The position numbers and the translations under genes are program-made. From an uncultured Fusobacterium sp. (lineage in GTDB: Bacteria > Fusobacteriota > Fusobacteriia > Fusobacteriales > Fusobacteriaceae): a stretch of 64,000 nt of DNA. The notes beneath the pieces are model-generated. The model was not told the origin of the DNA. It saw only the letters and a list, made by a program, of their open reading frames with translations, and searched no databases. How positions within the stretch are numbered: the first letter of the stretch is position 1; every line of letters starts with the position of its first letter. The stretch lies in the NCBI GenBank assembly GCA_900541465.1, contig UQJY01000003.1, forward strand, positions 1 to 64,000, read 5' to 3'. Positions 50,788-59,913 of the stretch are shown in pieces.

Positions 50788-52593
50788 ATGAATTTGGATA
50801 ATATGACACTGGAAAACTTAAATAAGCTATGTAGTGACATAAGAGAAAAAATTATAGATGTGGTTTTAAAAAACGGAGGACACCTTGCATCTAATCTTGG
50901 TGTTGTAGAACTTACTGTTGCTCTTAAAAAAGTTTTTAATGACAATGAGAAAAATAGAATTTTATTTGATGTAGGACACCAGGCCTATGTTTATAAAATT
51001 CTTACAGGACGTGAGGAAAATTTTTCAACTTTAAGAACTTACAAAGGACTTGGTCCGTTTTTAGATCCAAAAGAAAGCAGTGAAGACTATTTTATAAGCG
51101 GACATGCAGGAAGTGCATTATCTGCCGGCTGCGGAATAGCTTATGCAGAACCAGAGGTAAGAGTAATAGTTGTAGTGGGAGATGCTTCAATAGCAAACGG
51201 CCATTCACTGGAAGCTCTTAATAACATGGGAAATTTGAAAAATATGATAGTCGTTTTAAATGATAATGATATGTCTATAGGAAAGAGTGTAGGTTCTCTT
51301 TCAAATTTTTTCAGCAGAATGATTTCCAGCAGAATGTACATGAATGTAAAGAAAGATGTAAAAAATATAATTGACAGGGGAAAATTTGGAAGAAAAGTAA
51401 AAAATACTTTAGGACGTGCAGAACACTCTATAAAAAATTTCTTTCTTCCAATGAGTATTTCTGAAAATTTAGGTTTTAAATATTTTGGAGTTGTAGACGG
51501 ACATAATATGGAAGAACTCTTAAATATTTTTGAAAAAGCAAAGGAAACTGAAGGCCCTGTCTTTATCCATGTGAGAACAAAAAAAGGAAAGGGCTATAAA
51601 CCTGCTGAAGAAAATAAAGAAAAATTTCATGGTGTCAGCCCTTATAATCCTTTTAAAGTTGAAGGGCAGAAAACATATTCTGATATTTTTGGAGAAAAAC
51701 TTGTTTCTATGGCTGAAACAGATAAAGATATTTATGCAATATCAGCTGGAATGGTAAAGGGAACAGGTCTTAAAGAATTTTTTGAAAAATATCCTGAAAG
51801 AAGTATTGATGTGGGAATTGCAGAAGGGCATGGAGTAACTTTTGCAGCAGGTCTTGCAATTTCTGGGAAAAAACCTTATTATGCAGTTTATTCTACATTT
51901 CTTTCAAGAGGAGTGGGGCAGCTTATACATGATGTCTCTCTGCAGAATCTTCCTGTGAGATTTATGATAGACAGAGCAGGAATTGTTGGGGAAGATGGAA
52001 AGACACACCACGGAATATATGATGTGCCTTTTATGCTTTCAATACCAAACTTTACAATTATTGCTCCGACAACTAAAAAGGAATTGGAAGAAGTGCTTGA
52101 ATTTTCACAAAATTATAACTCTCCAATAGGAATAAGATATTCTAAAGAGAATGGTTTTGATATAGAAGGAGATAAGCCTTTTGTTCTTGGAAAATGGAGA
52201 GAGATAAGAAAAGGTGAAAAAAATCTTTATATAGGAACAGGCTCAATGTTAAAAGAAATTTTAGATGTGGAAAAAATTTTAAAAGAAAAAGGAATTTCCG
52301 GAACAATAGTGAGTGCTGCTTCAATAAAGCCTATGGATACAGAATACATAAATAAAAATTTTGAAAAATATGATAACATAATTGTTCTGGAAGAAAGTTA
52401 TTTTAAAAATTCTTTTGGAAGTGAAATTATAGATTATATAAATAGTTCAAAAATAAACAGGAAAATAATTAAAATCGGAATAGAAACAGGAGCTGTTCCT
52501 CATGGAAAAAGAGGAATACTTCTTGAGGAGTATGGATTAAGAGGACTAAAATTAGTGGAAAGAATAGAAGGTAAAATTAATGGGGAAAGCTAA
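50788..52593 (+). CDS. dxs: 1-deoxy-D-xylulose-5-phosphate synthase
   Basis: The 601-aa thiamine-diphosphate enzyme is the first step of the MEP isoprenoid pathway. GHLASNLGVVELTVAL and DVGHQAYVYKILTGR start the domain, GDASIANGHSLEALNNMG and VLNDNDMSIG bind ThDP and metal, and the pyrimidine domain has DVGIAEGHGVTFAAGLA. A GxxHGxYD catalytic region is visible as KTHHGIYDVPFM. The start follows GGCGGAAAG. Its end overlaps the HD gene by 14 bases. Confidence 0.96.
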   Translation: MNLDNMTLENLNKLCSDIREKIIDVVLKNGGHLASNLGVVELTVALKKVFNDNEKNRILFDVGHQAYVYKILTGREENFSTLRTYKGLGPFLDPKESSEDYFISGHAGSALSAGCGIAYAEPEVRVIVVVGDASIANGHSLEALNNMGNLKNMIVVLNDNDMSIGKSVGSLSNFFSRMISSRMYMNVKKDVKNIIDRGKFGRKVKNTLGRAEHSIKNFFLPMSISENLGFKYFGVVDGHNMEELLNIFEKAKETEGPVFIHVRTKKGKGYKPAEENKEKFHGVSPYNPFKVEGQKTYSDIFGEKLVSMAETDKDIYAISAGMVKGTGLKEFFEKYPERSIDVGIAEGHGVTFAAGLAISGKKPYYAVYSTFLSRGVGQLIHDVSLQNLPVRFMIDRAGIVGEDGKTHHGIYDVPFMLSIPNFTIIAPTTKKELEEVLEFSQNYNSPIGIRYSKENGFDIEGDKPFVLGKWREIRKGEKNLYIGTGSMLKEILDVEKILKEKGISGTIVSAASIKPMDTEYINKNFEKYDNIIVLEESYFKNSFGSEIIDYINSSKINRKIIKIGIETGAVPHGKRGILLEEYGLRGLKLVERIEGKINGES

Positions 52594-53431
52594 TGAAAAA
52601 GCATTAGAGTTTATAAACGTACTTGTGAACAATGACATGGTTGGAGAACTTGAAAATCATGATGACCAAGGGGTAAAAGTAAGTGCACATACATATGATG
52701 TGCTTAAAGTATCCATTGATGAAATAAGAAGAGATTACAGTGATTTTGATGAAGCAAAAAGATTTATAGATTTTTTTGCAATAATAGTCGGGGTAATAAT
52801 TCACGATTTGAGCAAAGGAAGTATAAGAAAAACTTCTGAGACAATGTCTCATTCTCAAATGATGCTTAAAAAACCTGATTATATTATGAAAGAAGCTGAT
52901 TCTCTTTTAACAGAAGTTGAAAATCAGACAGGATTAAAAATAAAAGAGAGCATAAGAAAAAATATTACTCACATTGTTGTATCCCATCACGGAAGATGGG
53001 GAAAAATTGCTCCGAACACAAGAGAAGCCCACATAGTTCACAGAGCTGATATGTATTCAGCAAAATATCACAGAATAAATCCAATAGGTGCAAATGAAAT
53101 TTTAGAAGCACTGTGCATGGGAGAAAATCTTGTTGAAGTGAGCAAAAGATTTATGTGCACAACAGGAGTTATAAAAGACAGACTTAAAAGAGCCAAGATG
53201 GAGCTTAGACTTAAAAATACAAAACACCTTATAAATTATTACAAAAAAACAAGAAAAGTTCCTATCGGGGATAATTTTTTTACAAAGAGAGTGAAAGAAA
53301 CAGCAAAACTTATAGCAGCTGTTGATAAAAAAGGGTTCAAAAAACTTATTCTTACAAATCAGCTTTTAGATTACCTTGTTGACAGTGAAATTTTTGAACC
53401 TGCAGGAGAAGAAAATGAAAGAAAGAATTGA
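52580..53431 (+). CDS. HD-domain phosphohydrolase
   Basis: The 283-aa protein has metal-binding HD residues: His37, His75-Asp76 (IIHDLSKGS), His136-His137 (SHHGRWG) and Asp158. A C-terminal helix-turn-helix-like segment (LVEVSKRFMCTTGVIKDRLKRAKMEL) is unusual for simple HD hydrolases. The substrate is unknown; nucleotides or second messengers are typical. It overlaps dxs by 14 and tlyA by 17 bases. Confidence 0.8.
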   Translation: MGKANEKALEFINVLVNNDMVGELENHDDQGVKVSAHTYDVLKVSIDEIRRDYSDFDEAKRFIDFFAIIVGVIIHDLSKGSIRKTSETMSHSQMMLKKPDYIMKEADSLLTEVENQTGLKIKESIRKNITHIVVSHHGRWGKIAPNTREAHIVHRADMYSAKYHRINPIGANEILEALCMGENLVEVSKRFMCTTGVIKDRLKRAKMELRLKNTKHLINYYKKTRKVPIGDNFFTKRVKETAKLIAAVDKKGFKKLILTNQLLDYLVDSEIFEPAGEENERKN

Positions 53432-54230
53432 TGTTCTTTTAGTGCAGAACGGTTTTTTTGAAGATATTGAAAAAGCAAAAAGAGCTGTCATGGCAGGAAT
53501 AGTTCTTGTTAATGATATGAAAATAGAAAAACCGGGAACACAGATAAAAATAGATGATGACAAAGAGCTTAATATAAGAATAAAAGGAAAATCTTTTAAA
53601 TATGTAAGCCGCGGAGGATTAAAACTTGAAAAGGCTGTAAAAGTTTTCGGGCTTGATTTTGCCGGTAAAAAAGTTTTAGATGTAGGTTCTTCAACGGGAG
53701 GATTTACAGACTGTGCTTTATCTTTTGGGGCGGAGCATGTTTATGCTGTAGATGTAGGAACAAATCAGCTTGATTGGAAACTTCGTAATGATGAAAGAGT
53801 TACTTCTATAGAAAACAGACATATAAGAGATTTGACACTGGAAGAAATTAATAATTCAGAGATAGACTTTATTGTTATGGATGTATCTTTTATATCAATA
53901 ACAAATGTTTTTGATTCTTTGAAAAAATTTTTTAAAGCTGATACAAAACTTATGGCACTTATAAAACCGCAGTTTGAAGTTGAAAAAGAGATGATAGCAA
54001 AGGGCGGAATAGTAAGAGATAAAAAAAATCAGATTTTTGCAGTTGAAAGAGTTATAAAAGAAGCGGAAAAACATGGATTGTATTTAGAAAAATTAGATTT
54101 TTCTCCTATAAAAGGCGGAAAAGGAAATTCTGAATATATATCATTGTTTGGTTTGGAAAAGAAAGATAATGCAGATATAAATATAGAGAACATTGTTGAA
54201 TTATGTGAAAACTTAGGGGGAGCATTATAA
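53415..54230 (+). CDS. tlyA: TlyA-family rRNA 2'-O-methyltransferase / S4-domain protein
   Basis: The 271-aa protein has an N-terminal S4 RNA-binding domain (MKERIDVLLVQNGFFEDIEKAKRAVMAGIVLVN) and a Rossmann methyltransferase domain with VLDVGSSTGGFTDCALSFGAEHVYAVDVG and LIKPQFEVEKEMI. The start at 53415 follows AGGAG; an upstream in-frame start at 53376 lies in the HD gene and is rejected. It methylates rRNA at the ribosomal subunit interface in characterised species. Overlaps the S41 start by 1 base. Confidence 0.93.
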   Translation: MKERIDVLLVQNGFFEDIEKAKRAVMAGIVLVNDMKIEKPGTQIKIDDDKELNIRIKGKSFKYVSRGGLKLEKAVKVFGLDFAGKKVLDVGSSTGGFTDCALSFGAEHVYAVDVGTNQLDWKLRNDERVTSIENRHIRDLTLEEINNSEIDFIVMDVSFISITNVFDSLKKFFKADTKLMALIKPQFEVEKEMIAKGGIVRDKKNQIFAVERVIKEAEKHGLYLEKLDFSPIKGGKGNSEYISLFGLEKKDNADINIENIVELCENLGGAL

Positions 54231-55513
54231 TGAAAAATTTAAAGAAATTTATGGCAGCAGCTTTTATTATGCTTGTGCCTTTAAATGTGTCAGCCAAAGA
54301 AAAAGAAGTTAAAACAGGATTTATGAGCAATGTCAGAGAACTGAAAGAGATTTCAGATATTATGGATATCATTCAGGAAAACTTTGTAGGAGATAAAAAA
54401 CTTGATAAGACAATTCTTATGCAGGGAGCTGTAAAAGGAATGATTGAAACTCTTGATGACCCTCACTCAAATTATTTTTCAAAAGAGGGAATGGAAGACC
54501 TTGAGGGAAAAATAAAAGGTGAATATTCAGGAGTTGGAATGATAATAAGAAAATCTTCAGGAGAGCCTGTAATGGTAGAACTTCTTATAGAGGGAACACC
54601 TGCATTCAGAGCTGGAATAAGACCTAAAGACAAACTTATTTCAATAGATGGAAACCAAACTTACAATATGGATCTTGAAGAAGCATCAAAACTTTTAAAA
54701 GGAAAAAGCGGAACAACTGTAAAAGTTCAAATTTATAAAGAATCAGAAAAGAAAACAAAGGATATTGTTCTTAAAAGAGAAACAATAAAACTTGAAAATG
54801 TAAGCAGTAAAATGCTTAATAATAAAGTCGGGTATATAAAACTTACTCAATTTGGAGATGACGTTGATGTCCAAGTGGCAAAAAGTCTGGAAAAACTTCA
54901 GGCAGATGGAATGAGAGGACTTATTTTTGACCTTAGAAACAATCCCGGAGGAAGAATAGACCAAGCTATAAAAATTGGTTCAATGTTCATTAAAGAGGGA
55001 GTTATTGTAAGCGAGAGAACAAAAGACGGAAAAGAAACTATAAATATGAGAGAAGGAAAATATTACGGGGATTTCCCTCTTGTTATTCTTATTAATGAAG
55101 GAAGTGCCTCTGCTTCTGAAATAGTTGCAGGAGCTGTAAGAGATTATAAGAGAGGGCTTCTTGTGGGAGAAAAAAGTTTCGGTAAAGGAAGCGTGCAGGT
55201 TCTTCTTCCGCTTCCAGACGGAGATGGAATAAAACTTACAATAGCAAAATATTACACTCCAAAAGGAGAAAATATTCATGGTAAAGGAATAAATCCTGAT
55301 ATAGTTATAGAAGAAGATGAAGATTATCTTTTCTATGACGGGCTTGTTACAAATATAGATGAAAAAGAGCAGGCAGAAAGCAAAAAAAGAATTCTTAATG
55401 ATGTAGTTGGAAAAGAAGAAGCTGAAAAACTTGCAAAGAGACAGGATAAACAGCTTCAACAGGCAGAGGCTGCAATAGATTCAATGCTTAAAGAGAGAGA
55501 AAGTCAAAAATAA
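54230..55513 (+). CDS. S41-family C-terminal processing protease (CtpA-like)
   Basis: The 427-aa secreted protease has signal peptide MKNLKKFMAAAFIMLVPLNVSA, a PDZ domain (about 95-180, with YSGVGMIIRKSSGEPVMVELLIEGTPAFRAGIRPKD), and the S41 catalytic core with the nucleophile Ser in NEGSASASEIVAGAVRDYKRG and the general-base Lys in GEKSFGKGSVQ. It processes C-termini of periplasmic proteins. The start overlaps the tlyA stop (TAATG). A Gln/Glu-rich C-terminal helix of about 40 residues follows the catalytic domain. Confidence 0.92.
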   Translation: MKNLKKFMAAAFIMLVPLNVSAKEKEVKTGFMSNVRELKEISDIMDIIQENFVGDKKLDKTILMQGAVKGMIETLDDPHSNYFSKEGMEDLEGKIKGEYSGVGMIIRKSSGEPVMVELLIEGTPAFRAGIRPKDKLISIDGNQTYNMDLEEASKLLKGKSGTTVKVQIYKESEKKTKDIVLKRETIKLENVSSKMLNNKVGYIKLTQFGDDVDVQVAKSLEKLQADGMRGLIFDLRNNPGGRIDQAIKIGSMFIKEGVIVSERTKDGKETINMREGKYYGDFPLVILINEGSASASEIVAGAVRDYKRGLLVGEKSFGKGSVQVLLPLPDGDGIKLTIAKYYTPKGENIHGKGINPDIVIEEDEDYLFYDGLVTNIDEKEQAESKKRILNDVVGKEEAEKLAKRQDKQLQQAEAAIDSMLKERESQK

Positions 55514-55523
55514 ATTTTATTCA

Positions 55524-55568
55524 TTTTCTTTGAGCAGTCAAAGAAAACAAACCAAAAGAAACCTGCTC
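55524..55568 (+). promoter_or_regulatory. Hairpin with possible pseudoknot upstream of rsmI
   Basis: TTTTCTTTGA (55524-55533) pairs perfectly with TCAAAGAAAA (55538-55547) around the loop GCAG. The loop is complementary to CTGC in CTGCTC (55563-55568), so an H-type pseudoknot could form. No T run follows on the plus strand. Confidence 0.4.
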
Positions 55569-55607
55569 TGCTGATAAAAAATATTTTAAAAAGGAAAGGC
55601 GGAATTA

Positions 55608-56348
55608 ATGTTATATATAGTGGCAACACCAATAGGAAATCTGGAAGATATTACTTTAAGAGCTGTGAGAATATTAAAAGAGGCTGATTATATATTTGCA
55701 GAAGATACAAGAGTTACAAAAAAACTTTTAAATCATCTGGAAATAACAAATACTCTTTACAGATATGATGAACATACAAAACAACATCAAGTTGAAAATA
55801 TAGTAAATCTTTTAAAAGAGGGGAAAAATGTAGCACTTGTAACTGATGCAGGAACACCATGTATTTCAGACCCAGGATATGAAGTTGTAGATGCAGCTTT
55901 AAATGAGGGAATAAAAGTAGTTCCTATTCCCGGAGTAAGTGCCATGACAGCAGCAGCTTCAGTTGCTGGAGTTTCAATGAGAAGATTTATTTTTGAAGGT
56001 TTTCTTCCAAAGAAAAAAGGAAGACAGACACTTCTTAAATCTTTTGCAGATGAAAAAAGAACAATAATGTTTTTTGAATCTCCTCACAGAGTTGTGAAAA
56101 CTTTAAAAGATATAGAAGAGTTTATGGGAGTAAAAAATATTGTTCTTGTAAGAGAAATCACAAAAATTTATGAGGAAATTATAAGAGGAACAACAACAGA
56201 ACTTATAGAAAAATTTGAAAAACAGACTTTAAAAGGAGAGTTTGTTATAATCGTAAGAGGAAATGAGCAGGAAGAGAAAAAAGAAAAAGTAAATAAATAT
56301 GCTAAAGACGATTATGAGGAAGAGGATAACTACGAAGACGAGGAATAG
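55608..56348 (+). CDS. rsmI: 16S rRNA (cytidine-1402-2'-O)-methyltransferase RsmI
   Basis: The 246-aa tetrapyrrole-methylase-fold enzyme has YIVATPIGNLEDITLRAVRILK, FAEDTRVTKKLLNH, VTDAGTPCISDPGYEVV and SAMTAAASVAGVSMRRFIFEGFLP, all RsmI signatures. It modifies C1402 at the ribosomal P site. It has an acidic C-terminal tail (EEDNYEDEE). GGCGG/AAAGG lies before the ATG. The gap before it contains a hairpin. Confidence 0.95.
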   Translation: MLYIVATPIGNLEDITLRAVRILKEADYIFAEDTRVTKKLLNHLEITNTLYRYDEHTKQHQVENIVNLLKEGKNVALVTDAGTPCISDPGYEVVDAALNEGIKVVPIPGVSAMTAAASVAGVSMRRFIFEGFLPKKKGRQTLLKSFADEKRTIMFFESPHRVVKTLKDIEEFMGVKNIVLVREITKIYEEIIRGTTTELIEKFEKQTLKGEFVIIVRGNEQEEKKEKVNKYAKDDYEEEDNYEDEE

Positions 56349-56360
56349 GAGGAATATTTT

Positions 56361-57257
56361 ATGTCAATGACAAAAATAAACTGGTATCCGGGACATATGA
56401 AAAAAACTAAAGACATGATGAAAGAGAATATGCCCCTTATAGATATAGTTTTAGAAGTGGTAGATGCAAGAATTCCTATTTCAAGCAGAAACCCAGATAT
56501 TGCAACTTTCTCAAAAAATAAAAAGAGAATAATTGTTATAAATAAAGCAGACCTTGTAGAAAAAGAAGAGATAAATCAGTGGAGAGATTATTTTATAAAA
56601 CATAATGATGCTGATGAAGTTCTTGAGCTTAGTGCAGAGACAGGATTTAATATGAGAAGACTTTATTCTATAATAGATAAAGTTGCTGCAGAAAAAAAAG
56701 AAAGAATGATGAAAAAAGGTCTTAGAAAAGTTAATACAAGACTAATGGTTGCAGGGATACCAAATGTTGGAAAATCAAGATTAATAAATAGAATTGTTGG
56801 TAAAAACAGTGCCGGTGTAGGGAATATGCCGGGATACACAAGAGGAAAACAATGGATAAGAATTAAAGAGGGATTGGAGCTTTTAGATACTCCGGGAATT
56901 TTATGGCCGAAATTTGAAGATGAAAGAGTTGGATTTAATCTTGCAATTTCAGGAGCAATAAAAGACGATATTCTTCCTATTGATGATGTTGCCTGCAAGC
57001 TTATTGATAAGATGATGAAATATGGTCTTAAAGAAAACTTAAAAAGCAGATATAAACTTCTTGATGAAGATTTTGAAGGAGTGACAGGAAACGTTATAGA
57101 AAATATCGCAAAAAGAATGCAGATGATACAAAAGGGAGGAAATCTTAATGTTCATCAGGCAACACTTACACTTCTAAGAGATTACAGAGCAGCAAAACTT
57201 GGAAAATTTGGTTTGGATAGAGAATTATTGTCTCAGGAGGCAAAAAATGAAAAATAG
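56361..57257 (+). CDS. rbgA: Ribosome biogenesis GTPase RbgA (YlqF)
   Basis: The 298-aa circularly permuted GTPase carries G4 NKAD (61-64) before the P loop GIPNVGKS (132-139) and G3 DTPG; NWYPGHMKKTKDMMKE and VVDARIPISSRNP start the protein. It assists late 50S assembly in bacteria of this type. The start has AGGAGG 6 bases upstream. It overlaps nadE by 11 bases. Confidence 0.95.
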   Translation: MSMTKINWYPGHMKKTKDMMKENMPLIDIVLEVVDARIPISSRNPDIATFSKNKKRIIVINKADLVEKEEINQWRDYFIKHNDADEVLELSAETGFNMRRLYSIIDKVAAEKKERMMKKGLRKVNTRLMVAGIPNVGKSRLINRIVGKNSAGVGNMPGYTRGKQWIRIKEGLELLDTPGILWPKFEDERVGFNLAISGAIKDDILPIDDVACKLIDKMMKYGLKENLKSRYKLLDEDFEGVTGNVIENIAKRMQMIQKGGNLNVHQATLTLLRDYRAAKLGKFGLDRELLSQEAKNEK

Positions 57258-58083
57258 TGCAGCAGAAGGACTTAAATTAGATTTAAAAGCAACAGAAGAA
57301 ATTTTAGTAAATTTTTTAAGAGAAGAAGTTTATAAAACTGGATTTAAAAAAGTAATTTTAGGACTTTCTGGAGGAATTGATTCTGCTCTTGTGGCATTTC
57401 TTGCAGCAAAGGCTTTTGGTCCGGAAAATGTTTATACAGTAATGATGCCTTATAAAACTTCAAGCAGAGAAAGTGTTGAACATGCAGAACTTGTAGTGAA
57501 AGCTCTTGGAATTAACAGCAAAAAAGTTGAAATTACTCCAATGGCAGATGCTTATTTTGCAATGAATGAAGATATGTCAAGCCTTAGAAAAGGAAATTAT
57601 ATGGCAAGAACAAGAATGTGTGTTCTTTTTGATAATTCAGCTAAAGAGGGAGCAATGGTTCTTGGAACTTCAAATAAAACAGAAATACTTCTTGGATACA
57701 GCACACAGTTTGGAGACTCAGCTGCAGCAATAAATCCAATAGGAGATTTATATAAAGCTCAAGTGTGGGCATTGTCTGAATATATGGGAGTGCCTGGTGA
57801 AGTTGTAAATAAAAAACCAAGTGCTGACCTTTGGGAAGGACAGACAGATGAGCAGGAGCTTGGATTTTCTTATCAGACAGCTGATGAAGTTTTATATTAT
57901 TTAATTGATGAAAGATTTACACCGGAAGAAGTAATTAAAATGGGATATGATGAAAAAGTTGTAAATGCAATTATAAGAAAAATAAAATTAAGTCAGTATA
58001 AAAGAAAACTTCCTGTTATTGCAAATGTTTCAAAAAGAGGAATGGGAAATAATTTTAAATTTTCAAGAGACTGGGGAATGTAA
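57247..58083 (+). CDS. nadE: NAD+ synthase (ammonia-dependent)
   Basis: The 278-aa ATP-pyrophosphatase has the P-loop-like SGGIDSAL (41-48), the GTSNKTEILLGY and STQFGDSAAAINPIGDLYK substrate segments, and KKPSADLWEGQTDEQELGFSY. There is no glutaminase domain, so it uses ammonia. The start at 57247 follows AGGAGG; the longer reading from 57199 is part of rbgA in another frame. It overlaps the rbgA end by 11 bases. Confidence 0.96.
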   Translation: MKNSAAEGLKLDLKATEEILVNFLREEVYKTGFKKVILGLSGGIDSALVAFLAAKAFGPENVYTVMMPYKTSSRESVEHAELVVKALGINSKKVEITPMADAYFAMNEDMSSLRKGNYMARTRMCVLFDNSAKEGAMVLGTSNKTEILLGYSTQFGDSAAAINPIGDLYKAQVWALSEYMGVPGEVVNKKPSADLWEGQTDEQELGFSYQTADEVLYYLIDERFTPEEVIKMGYDEKVVNAIIRKIKLSQYKRKLPVIANVSKRGMGNNFKFSRDWGM

Positions 58084-58105
58084 AAAATAAAAAAGGCAGG
58101 TATGT

Positions 58106-58510
58106 ATGAAAGAAAAAGAGGAAAAAAGCTTACTTGAAGAGTTAAAAGAGTTTGAAAAAGAGAAAGACAGAATAAGACAGATTGTCGGGAAAATCGGCGG
58201 AAAAAATAATACTCAGGTAAAAAGAGTAAACAGTCTTTTAATCGGAATGATAATAGCCCTTTTATTTATGGGTGGAGTTCTTAGAAAGATGTCTCTTGAA
58301 CTTACTATGTATCTGGCTATTCTTCTTGGAATAACAAAAATAATATGGATGCTTTATGAAACAAAAAAATCAAATCACTTTCAGTTTTGGATACTAAATT
58401 CCATTGAAGTAAGAATTAATGAAATGGCAAATAAAATAAACAAAATTGAGAAAAAAATAAATGAACTTGAAAAAGAAAAGACAGAGAAAAAGGAAACGGC
58501 TGAAAAATAA
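58106..58510 (+). CDS. Small membrane protein with coiled-coil ends, unknown
   Basis: The 134-aa protein has a charged N-terminal helix (KEKEEKSLLEELKEFEKEKDR), two hydrophobic spans (about 46-61 and 67-83) and a C-terminal Lys/Glu coiled coil (IEVRINEMANKINKIEKKINELEKEKTEKK). No family recognised. Between nadE and the NfeD gene, with small gaps, it is likely cotranscribed with them. Cytoplasmic coiled coils suggest a structural or scaffold role, unproven. Confidence 0.75.
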   Translation: MKEKEEKSLLEELKEFEKEKDRIRQIVGKIGGKNNTQVKRVNSLLIGMIIALLFMGGVLRKMSLELTMYLAILLGITKIIWMLYETKKSNHFQFWILNSIEVRINEMANKINKIEKKINELEKEKTEKKETAEK

Positions 58511-58541
58511 AATGAAGTAAAAAATAAAGGGAGATGATGGT

Positions 58542-58949
58542 ATGTTAATATGGCTTGTGGCAGCAGTGCTGTTTTTTATAGTTGAGGCAGCAGTGCCGGG
58601 ACTTGTGTCTGTGTGGTTTGGAATGGCCGCAGTTGTTACAATGCTTGTATCTCCTTTTGTGAAAAATTTTCTTTATGAATTTTATATTTTTATAATTCTT
58701 TCTGGAATACTTTTCTTTTTTACAAGAAAAATTGCAAAATCTTGGAAAGAAAAGAGAAAAGATAAGCTGGACAGAATAAGAGGAACGGTTGTTGAGGTAA
58801 AAAGCATAAACGACAAAGGGCTGTATGAGATTTATCTTGACGGAAAAAACTGGACAGGAAAAAGCAGTGACTCTCTTGAGGTCGGTGAAAAAGTTCAGGT
58901 AGTTGATATTGAAGGAATAAAGCTTGTTTTAAAAAAACTTGAAAAATAG
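58542..58949 (+). CDS. NfeD-family membrane protein
   Basis: The 135-aa protein has an N-terminal hydrophobic hairpin (LVAAVLFFIVEAAVPGLVSVWFGMAAVVTMLVSPF) and a C-terminal OB-fold (RGTVVEVKSINDKGLYEIYLDGKNWTGKSSDSLEVGEKVQVVDIEGIKLVLKK), the short NfeD/YbbK type. Such proteins work with stomatin/SPFH partners in membrane quality control; no SPFH gene follows here. GGGAGA precedes the ATG. Last gene before a terminator. Confidence 0.9.
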   Translation: MLIWLVAAVLFFIVEAAVPGLVSVWFGMAAVVTMLVSPFVKNFLYEFYIFIILSGILFFFTRKIAKSWKEKRKDKLDRIRGTVVEVKSINDKGLYEIYLDGKNWTGKSSDSLEVGEKVQVVDIEGIKLVLKKLEK

Positions 58950-58965
58950 AATAGAATTTTTATAC

Positions 58966-58993
58966 AGGGGACTTTAACAGGTCCTCTTTTTTT
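58966..58993 (+). terminator. Terminator of the housekeeping run
   Basis: AGGGGAC (58966-58972) pairs with GTCCTCT (58981-58987, one G-T) followed by seven T. Confidence 0.85.
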
Positions 58994-59070
58994 ATACAGA
59001 GATTTTACAAAATATAAATATTTTTTAAACTTCAACGTTATATACTTTTCACATGAAAAGGAGGTAGAAA

Positions 59071-59883
59071 ATGTATAAGGCAGATTCACATATACACAGC
59101 AATTTTTCAGGGGATTCAATGGAAAAGCTTGAAAATATAATAGAAAGAGCCATTGAAACTGGAATGGATGAAATTACAATAACAGATCATCTTGATTTGG
59201 AATTTCCGGGAGAAGTAAATATTTTTGAACTGGATTTTAAAACATATGTTGAAACTTTAAAAAAATTAAAAAACCTTTATAAAAATAATATAAAAATAAA
59301 AATTGGGATAGAACTTGGGCTTCAGCCTCAGCTTAAAGATAAATATGATGAGATTTTTAATTGTGAAGATATAGATTTTATAATAGGATCTTTTCATTGT
59401 GTGAGAGGAATGGATGTAGCAGACAGAAAATTTTTTGAAAAGTATTCAAAAGATGAAGCACACAGAATATATTTTGAGGAAATTTTAAACACAATAGATT
59501 TATTTCCAGAAATAAGTGTGTGTGGTCATTTGGATTTTATAAACAGATATGGAAGATCAGTTTATGATGACTACAAAAAAATAAATTTTGAAATGCACAA
59601 AGAACTTATTGATAAAATTCTTATAAAACTTATAGAAAAAAATATAGGAATTGAAATAAATACTTCAGCACTGAGATACGGCTTGAGAGATTTTCACCCA
59701 TGCAGAAAAATTCTTAAAAGATACAAAGAGCTTGGAGGAAAAATAATAACAATGGGTTCAGATGCTCACAGAGCTTTGGATATAATGAGGGATTTTGATA
59801 AAGCGAGAGATGTATTAAAAGAAATAGGCTTTGAAAATTTTTGTGTATTTGAAAAAAGAAAAGCAGAATATAAAGAATTATAA
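59071..59883 (+). CDS. PHP-domain histidinol-phosphatase-like hydrolase
   Basis: The 270-aa metallophosphoesterase shows PHP motifs: ADSHIHSNFSGD (His8, His10), TITDHLD, IGIELGLQP, GSFHCVRG, SVCGHLDFINRY and ITMGSDAHRALD. HisJ/HisK-like proteins dephosphorylate histidinol phosphate, but many PHP enzymes act on other sugar or nucleotide phosphates. There is no histidine pathway gene nearby; the following ABC cluster and phosphatase make a phospho-compound role likelier. GGAGG lies before the ATG. Confidence 0.85.
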   Translation: MYKADSHIHSNFSGDSMEKLENIIERAIETGMDEITITDHLDLEFPGEVNIFELDFKTYVETLKKLKNLYKNNIKIKIGIELGLQPQLKDKYDEIFNCEDIDFIIGSFHCVRGMDVADRKFFEKYSKDEAHRIYFEEILNTIDLFPEISVCGHLDFINRYGRSVYDDYKKINFEMHKELIDKILIKLIEKNIGIEINTSALRYGLRDFHPCRKILKRYKELGGKIITMGSDAHRALDIMRDFDKARDVLKEIGFENFCVFEKRKAEYKEL

Positions 59884-59913
59884 TAAATTATTTATGAAAA
59901 TATAGGAGGAAAT

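Noticed and set aside
54980-55459. 159-aa minus-strand frame inside the S41 protease gene
   Set aside because: Phe/Ser/Tyr-rich, no start context and antisense to a conserved catalytic domain.
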